A stretch of 64,000 nucleotides of DNA from JADKAV01 sp037046735 (lineage in GTDB: Bacteria; Actinomycetota; Actinomycetes; S36-B12; UBA10799): NCBI GenBank assembly GCA_037046735.1, contig JBAOHC010000024.1, positions 62,001-126,000 on the forward strand, written 5' to 3'. The notes under the pieces are model-generated. The model searched no databases. It worked only from the letters and a program-made list of their open reading frames with translations, and had not been told where the DNA came from. Position 1 is the first letter of the stretch, and each line of letters begins with the position of its first letter. The position numbers and the translations under genes were made by a program. Below are positions 59,633-64,000 of the stretch, one piece after another.

Positions 59633-60457
59633 TCACGTTCGGTTGAGCAGTTCGCGGACGTAGACCGAGTCCACGACGGACTCCACGAAGGACGTCATCT
59701 CCGCCTTCGCCGGTGGCACGGCCAGGCCCTGCCGCCAGGTGCTGTCGCGCCCAGGCAGGCCGACGAGTCGCGACCCGAGGTCGTAGACACCGAAGACGAC
59801 CTGTAACTCCGTACCCAGATGATCTGCATAGATCCTGCGCAGCGCGTCGGCACCCAGCGCCGCGTTGAGCACCACCGACGTGGTCAGCAGCGCGTCGGGG
59901 TATCCGGGCCAGTCGGCGCGGTCGTGACCGTACTTGGTGCGTAGGACCATGTCCGCACCACGCACCGCAGCCATGATCGAATCCACGACCGATCGCAGAG
60001 GAAGATTGGCGCTCAGGCCAAGGTAGTCCGTGGGGTCCAGGTACGCCTCCACCGCGGCCCGCACGGCGCCACACCCCAGATGGCCCACGATGGCCACCGC
60101 CCGGATGGTCGGCAGGTTGTTAATGGCGAAGTCCAGACTGCCCACCGTCGAGCCGCCCAGCACGTTGCCGGCGACCCGCACGACGAACATGTCGTTGGCG
60201 GGCTGGGAGAACACCAACTCCAGCGGCACGCGGGCGTCCGCGCAGCCGAGCACGGCGGCGATCGGGGTCTGGGCGTGGACGCCGATCCCGATCTCGGCCG
60301 CCGACACCGGGATCACGTACCGCTGACTGCCTTCCCGGGCCAGATCGGCGAAGGCCCGGTTCCCCCGCTGCAGCGTGAAGATCGCCTCCTCGGCGGTGGC
60401 CGGCTGTTCGGCGGACGGCTCGTTGCCCGGGTCGTACTGGTAGACGATCTCGATCAC
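59633..60457 (-). CDS. Beta-carbonic anhydrase
   Basis: A 274-aa zinc enzyme that interconverts CO2 and bicarbonate. Zinc ligands and the active-site Asp-Arg dyad lie in AVLGCADARVPLELVF (residues ~68-83). The His and second Cys lie in IVGHLGCGAVRAAV (~123-136). The N-terminus and the C-terminal ~90 residues are longer than in minimal ~200-aa members. No signal peptide, so cytoplasmic. It is in the same orientation as the collagen-repeat gene with a 40-base gap and may be a partner for bicarbonate supply. Confidence 0.93.
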   Translation of the reverse strand: MIEIVYQYDPGNEPSAEQPATAEEAIFTLQRGNRAFADLAREGSQRYVIPVSAAEIGIGVHAQTPIAAVLGCADARVPLELVFSQPANDMFVVRVAGNVLGGSTVGSLDFAINNLPTIRAVAIVGHLGCGAVRAAVEAYLDPTDYLGLSANLPLRSVVDSIMAAVRGADMVLRTKYGHDRADWPGYPDALLTTSVVLNAALGADALRRIYADHLGTELQVVFGVYDLGSRLVGLPGRDSTWRQGLAVPPAKAEMTSFVESVVDSVYVRELLNRT

Positions 60458-60484
60458 GGATCTATCTTGGCGTGCGACGCGCGC

Positions 60485-62004
60485 TCAGTGCCCGACCATC
60501 TCGTTGACGGCCGCGTTCTTGCCCGGCAGCAGCCGCCAGGCCGCCCCCGCCCCCAGTACCAGCACGGCCGCACCCACCCAGGTCGTCACCTGCAACGCAT
60601 CGGTGAAGGCCACGTGCACGGCATCGGTCAGCGAGGTCACCAAGGCGGGTGGCAGGGCGGCCATCGCCTCGAACGCCTCCCCCGGCGACTGCTGCGCCGC
60701 TCGGGCCACCTCCGCAGGAAGACCGTCGGGCAGGCGCAGCGTCGCTTGGTACACCGCCGTGAGGATGCTGCCGAGCAGCGCGATGCCCAGGGCGGTGCCG
60801 AGTTCGTAGCCGGTTTCGGACACCGCCGAGGCCGCCCCGGCCCGGTCCCTCGGTGCGACGGCCAGCACCGTGTCCGAGGCGATGGTCAGCGCCAAGCCAT
60901 CCCCGGCGCCGATGAGGAACAGCGGGATCGCGAAGGCCAGGTAGACACTGGAGTCCAGGACAAAGGCGATGCCGGCCATCCCCACCCCGATCGCCAACAG
61001 ACCCCCGGCGACCACCGGGCCGCGGCCAAGGCGGCGCATCACATTGCCGGCGACCAGCGCCGCGACAAGAGCGGCGACGGTGGCCGGGAGTTGGAACAGG
61101 CCCGCCTGCAACGGCTCGAGACCCTTGATGAACTGCAGGTACTGGGAGAAGAAGAACACCGACCCGGCCAGGCCGAACACCGCCAGCATCGTCCCGAGCA
61201 CCGCCCCGGTGAAGGGCCCGGACCTGAACAGCCGGACGTCGACCAGCGGATGGTCCAGCACCAACTGCCGGCGCACGAACCAGGTCACGGCGATCACACC
61301 GATCACACCCACCACGACGTACTGCGTGGCCATGCCCTCGATGGCCAACTCCTTGACGGCATAGACCACGCCGATGATGCCGACCAGGGACAGTCCGACC
61401 GACAGCACGTCGAGCGTGCCGGGATTCGGGTCGCGGGACTCCCGCAAGCGACGGCATGCCGATCACGAAGACCAGCGCCATGATCGGCACATTCACCAGG
61501 AACACCGAACCCCACCAGAAATTCTGCAGCAGGATGCCGCCGAAAAGGGGTGCCCGCCGCAGCACCGGCCGCGCCCATGGCACTCCACACCCCGATCGCG
61601 AATGACCGTTCCGCGGGATCACTGAAGGTCGACCGCATCAGGGCCAGTGTCGAGGGCATCAACGTGGCTCCGGCGACCCCCATCAGGGCGCGGAAGAAGA
61701 TGAGCTGTTCGGCGGTGTTGCTGTAGGCGGCGGGGATCGAGATCAGCGCGAAGGCGGTGCCCCCGATCAGCAGCAAACGTTTGCGGCCTACCCGGTCCCC
61801 GACATTGCCCATCGTGATGAGCAGGCCCGCGAGGACGAAGGAGTAGATGTCACCGATCCACAGCACTTGACTGGCGGTGGGCTGCAGATCCTTGACGATG
61901 CTGGGAGTGGCCAGACTCAGAACGGTGCCATCGACGGCAACCAGGAACACCGCCAGGCTCATCGCGGTCAGTGCCCACCAGCGCCGGGGGTCCTTGCTCG
62001 TCAT
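60485..62004 (-). CDS. MFS multidrug exporter (EmrB/QacA type), broken by two frameshifts
   Basis: Reconstructed ~505-aa exporter with 14 predicted transmembrane segments. It starts at an ATG with RBS GGGGAGGTGGAC (MTSKDPRRWWALTAMSLAVFL), and the first frame carries DGTVLSLATPSIVKDL (motif D1) and GNVGDRVGRKRLLLIGG (motif A). One extra base near 61544-61552 hides GTLFGGILLQNFWWGSVFLVNVPI (motif C region). A second extra base near 61446-61452 hides LRESRDPNPGTLDVLSVGLSLVG; both restore family sequence when removed, and the protein then continues to NEMVGH at 60485. It probably exports drugs by proton antiport. Confidence 0.85.
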
Positions 62005-62042
62005 GTCCACCTCCCCCAGCCAGGCTAGGGGAGGTGGACATG
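62002..62042 (-). promoter_or_regulatory. Perfect hairpin enclosing the RBS and start codon of the MFS exporter
   Basis: CATGTCCACCTCCCC (62002-62016) and GGGGAGGTGGACATG (62028-62042) are perfect 15-bp inverted repeats with an 11-base loop. On the exporter mRNA the 3' arm contains the RBS and AUG, so the folded form would block translation. The 5' arm begins 6 bases after the end of the GlsB gene, so it may double as that gene's terminator. Confidence 0.6.
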
Positions 62043-62047
62043 TGGTG

Positions 62048-62347
62048 TCAGACGGTGGTGCGGCGGCGCCCACGATTCAGGATCGCCGAGGCGATGCCCA
62101 CCACGATCAGGGAACCGATCAGCGCGCCGATGATACCGCCCCAGTCGAACTTCTGGGTGTCCCCGATGCCCAGTAGAGCGGTGAACACCCAGTACCCCAG
62201 CAGGGCACCGATCAGGCCGAGCACGATCGACAGCAGCCATGAGACCGGCCCGGACATGTGCTCGAACGCGTCCCCGGGGATCAGCATGCGGGCGACAGCG
62301 CCGCAGACCAGTCCCAGCAGAATCACCGAGATGATGTTGCCTTCCAT
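62048..62347 (-). CDS. GlsB/YeaQ/YmgE-family membrane protein
   Basis: A 99-aa protein with three hydrophobic segments. The pattern GLVCGAVARMLIPGD, SWLLSIVLGLIGALLGYWVF and GGIIGALIGSLIVVGIASAIL matches the transglycosylase-associated (GlsB/YeaQ/YmgE) family, small inner-membrane stress proteins of unclear function. RBS GGAGG upstream of the ATG at 62347. It is the first gene of a unit with the MFS exporter. Confidence 0.9.
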   Translation of the reverse strand: MEGNIISVILLGLVCGAVARMLIPGDAFEHMSGPVSWLLSIVLGLIGALLGYWVFTALLGIGDTQKFDWGGIIGALIGSLIVVGIASAILNRGRRRTTV

Positions 62348-62437
62348 GTTGTACCTCCCATAGGCGGACCCCGTGCGGATCCATCGGGGAAAACTGCCCA
62401 GTTGATCGGATTCCAGACCAGCCGCACCCATAAGGTG

Positions 62438-63528
62438 ATGCCCGTGCGCATTCTGGCGATCATCGCGGGCCTGCTGCTGTGGGCCGGCACCTTCTCCTCA
62501 GTGATGCGGACGCTGGTGTACTCCCGTGGCAGCTCCGGGTTGAACCGGCTCAAGAACCGGCTGTTGCTCGGTGGCTTTCGGCTGGTCAGCCGTGGCTCCT
62601 ACGAGCGCCGTGATGCCAGCCTGGCGTGGTTCGCTCCTCTGGCCATCGTGACATCGCTGATGGTATGGCTGCTCATGTTTCTGCTGGCCTACGGACTGCT
62701 GATGTTCGGCACCACCACGTTGCCCTTCACCACACAGTTGCGGGAGGCCGGATCGAGTCTGTTCACCCTGGGTTACGCAGAAGTACGGACCGGGCCACGC
62801 TGACGGCCCTGGACTTCATGGCGGCCGCGACCGGACCCATCGTCATCGGTCTGCTGATCGGGTACTTGCCGACGTTCTACGCCGCCTACCAGCGCCGGGA
62901 GGCGGAGGCCACGCTGCTACTCGGCCGGGGCGGGGAGCCGAACTGGGCGCCGGAGTTGCTGCGACGGCATGCCTCGGTGGGCAACACCGACCGGTTGGAT
63001 GCGCTGTGGCCCGCATGGGAGCGGTGGGCGGCTGAGGTGTCGGAGAGCCACACGAACTTCCCGGTGCTGATCCAGATGCGATCCGCCCGGCCGCACCGCA
63101 ACTGGCTGATCTCGTTGTTGTGCGTCATGGACACCGCGTCGATGCACCTGGCTCTGAACCCGCAGGAGCCGCAGGGTGCGGCACGCGTGACTCTGCGCCA
63201 GGGGATCGTCTGCCTACAGGAGTTGGGCAAGGTGCTACGGATTCCGTTCGACCCCGACCCGTTGCCGGACAAGCCGAGTGCCGTCACCGAGGCTGACTTC
63301 CTGGCGGCGTGCCAGCTGATCGGCGATGCGGGGTACACCTGGCAGCGCGATCCGGTGCGGGCGTACCCCCACTTTCGCGGGTGGCGCGCGAACTACGAGG
63401 ACCTGGCCTATGCCCTGGCCGCGGACATCGACGCTGTGCCGGCGCCGTGGTCTGGGCCGCGCAGGCTCGACGATGAGGTGATCTTCCCCGAACGCCAGCC
63501 CAACCGGCGCCCGGAAACCTCCGACTGA
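62438..63528 (+). CDS. Potassium-channel-like membrane protein, frameshifted
   Basis: Reconstructed ~362-aa protein. Membrane segments at residues ~4-24 and ~70-95 precede a pore-loop-like AGSSLFTLGYAE, which resembles the T.GYG/D selectivity filter of two-pore-type ion channels. The original frame ends in VRTGPR at 62803; one missing base near 62781 gives TDRATLTALDFMAAATGPIVIGLLIGYLPTFYAAYQRREAEATLL and continues into a ~220-aa cytoplasmic domain rich in Trp and Arg to 63528. Ligand unknown. An ATG (62438) or a GTG (62444) is possible; RBS AAGGTG. Confidence 0.65.
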
Positions 63529-63751
63529 GGGGTTGGGGTGCCGCTGGCGATGCCAGGCGTTCGTCAGGTGCCCAGCCGTTCGGCGAGTCGCGGCCGGAAT
63601 TGACGAACCGCTGTACCGCAGACGAACGGCTGCCTGCGCGTGCGTCGGAGACCCCGCTCGCCCAGTGTCACGTTGTTGCTGCCCTAACCCCGCAACATCC
63701 TCCTTATGGCTGACGACCCGAGCCGAATCTTCTGACGCAACGCAGCGTTTA
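63529..63751. other. Gene-free stretch with nested inverted repeats
   Basis: No supported gene in this part of the 305-base gap. GCGTTCGTCA (63557-63566) faces TGACGAACCG (63601-63610), and AGCCGTTCG (63574-63582) faces CGAACGGCT (63623-63631). A diverged copy of the 6717-6759 motif, GGCTGAC.ACCCGA.CCGAA.TCTT, lies at about 63709-63735. Confidence 0.45.
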
Positions 63752-63798
63752 CGACATTTGGTTCAGTTCCCTCATAGCGGGAACTGAACCAAATGTCG
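63752..63798. terminator. Long perfect hairpin, likely terminator
   Basis: CGACATTTGGTTCAGTTCCC (63752-63771) and GGGAACTGAACCAAATGTCG (63779-63798) form a perfect 20-bp stem with loop TCATAGC, followed by TTTTTCG on the plus strand. It lies between convergent genes (channel-like and exonuclease). The stem is far longer than normal for a terminator. Confidence 0.6.
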
Positions 63799-63833
63799 TT
63801 TTTCGCCGGAGCTCGCACTCACCGGGCCCCGCC

Positions 63834-64000
63834 TCAGGCGTCCACCCGCTTGGCAAGATCGGTGCGGGCCATCGCCTCCCGAGCCTGTCCCAGCGTGACG
63901 ATGCCCTTCTCCGCCAGTTGCGGGATCATCCGCACCAGCACCTCAGCCGTGGCCAGCGCGTCGCCGAGCGCGGTGTGCCGGCCGAAGACCTCCACGCCGT
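63834..64000 (-). CDS. DnaQ-like 3'-5' exonuclease, C-terminal fragment
   Basis: Reading from the window edge, the minus strand gives GVEVFGRHTALGDALATAEV, then IPQLAEKGIVTLGQAREAM, and ends at TGA 63834-63836. RHTALGDALAT is the ExoIII motif (H and D metal-site residues) of DEDDh exonucleases related to DNA polymerase III epsilon. The N-terminal catalytic part and any fused domain lie beyond the window, so the full protein cannot be judged. Confidence 0.8.
   Translation of the reverse strand, partial: GVEVFGRHTALGDALATAEVLVRMIPQLAEKGIVTLGQAREAMARTDLAKRVDA

Noticed and set aside
1..64000. tRNA or rRNA genes
   Set aside because: No segment with the T-loop GGTTCGA pattern and matching acceptor stem, and no rRNA-like sequence, was found by eye. 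A tRNAscan or Infernal run would be decisive.

Overview
The window reads as a chromosomal stretch of a GC-rich actinobacterium (strong G/C third-position bias, many GTG/TTG starts, ATGA/GTGA start-stop overlaps, actinobacterial-type genes such as nickel SOD with its maturation protease, MpaB-like, YceI, fasciclin and Septum_form proteins, and GTTCACC-type Pho boxes). I cannot name the genus. No rRNA, tRNA, CRISPR array, integrase or transposase gene was recognised.

Layout. 0-10.5 kb: an ExeM/NucH-type secreted nuclease (minus, cut by the left edge), a low-molecular-weight phosphatase, a HerA-like ATPase coupled to peptide deformylase, an NmrA-like oxidoreductase, a haloalkane-dehalogenase-like hydrolase and a quinone oxidoreductase behind tandem operators. 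10.7-18.4 kb: flavin-fold protein, MpaB-like oxygenase, two membrane proteins, a MoxR-VWA pair and an aldehyde dehydrogenase. 18.5-26.9 kb: a 43-aa small protein with a strong RBS and terminator, fasciclin lipoprotein, hydrolase-FMO pair, macro-domain protein, coiled-coil secreted protein, beta-propeller membrane protein, DUF1254/DUF1214 protein, YceI protein.

27.0-30.4 kb is the clearest functional module: a PocR-domain HTH regulator, a sulfide:quinone-oxidoreductase-like flavoprotein, a DUF1641 protein, a single-cysteine DsrC/TusE-like protein and a DsrE2-like protein, tightly packed on one strand. It looks like a sulfide oxidation and sulfur-relay operon. 30.5-37.8 kb: small lipoprotein, DEAD-box helicase, divergent sodN/sodX, PAS-GGDEF cyclase, SGNH hydrolase, MEKHLA and Septum_form proteins. 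37.8-48.7 kb: GYF_2 protein with partner, chromate-transporter-like protein, PASTA membrane protein, acyltransferase cluster, Pit phosphate transporter behind Pho boxes, SulP permease. 48.9-64 kb: a 2298-residue DUF11-repeat surface protein, DODA-type dioxygenase, methyltransferase translationally coupled to a secreted collagen-repeat protein carrying two Hcp-like domains, beta-carbonic anhydrase, MFS exporter, GlsB protein, channel-like protein and the end of a DnaQ-like exonuclease.

Two things cut across the window. First, the gaps between genes are full of small structured repeats: six copies of a ~140-bp element with CACATCTGGTTG inverted termini, three copies of a second ~55-bp repeat, and further double-hairpin elements with the same architecture but different arms. 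Some supply the stop codon or C-terminal codons of neighbouring genes. Second, at least eleven single-base frameshifts break otherwise well conserved genes, most explained by one extra base. This looks more like sequence error than biology, and several entries are therefore given as whole genes spanning a frameshift.
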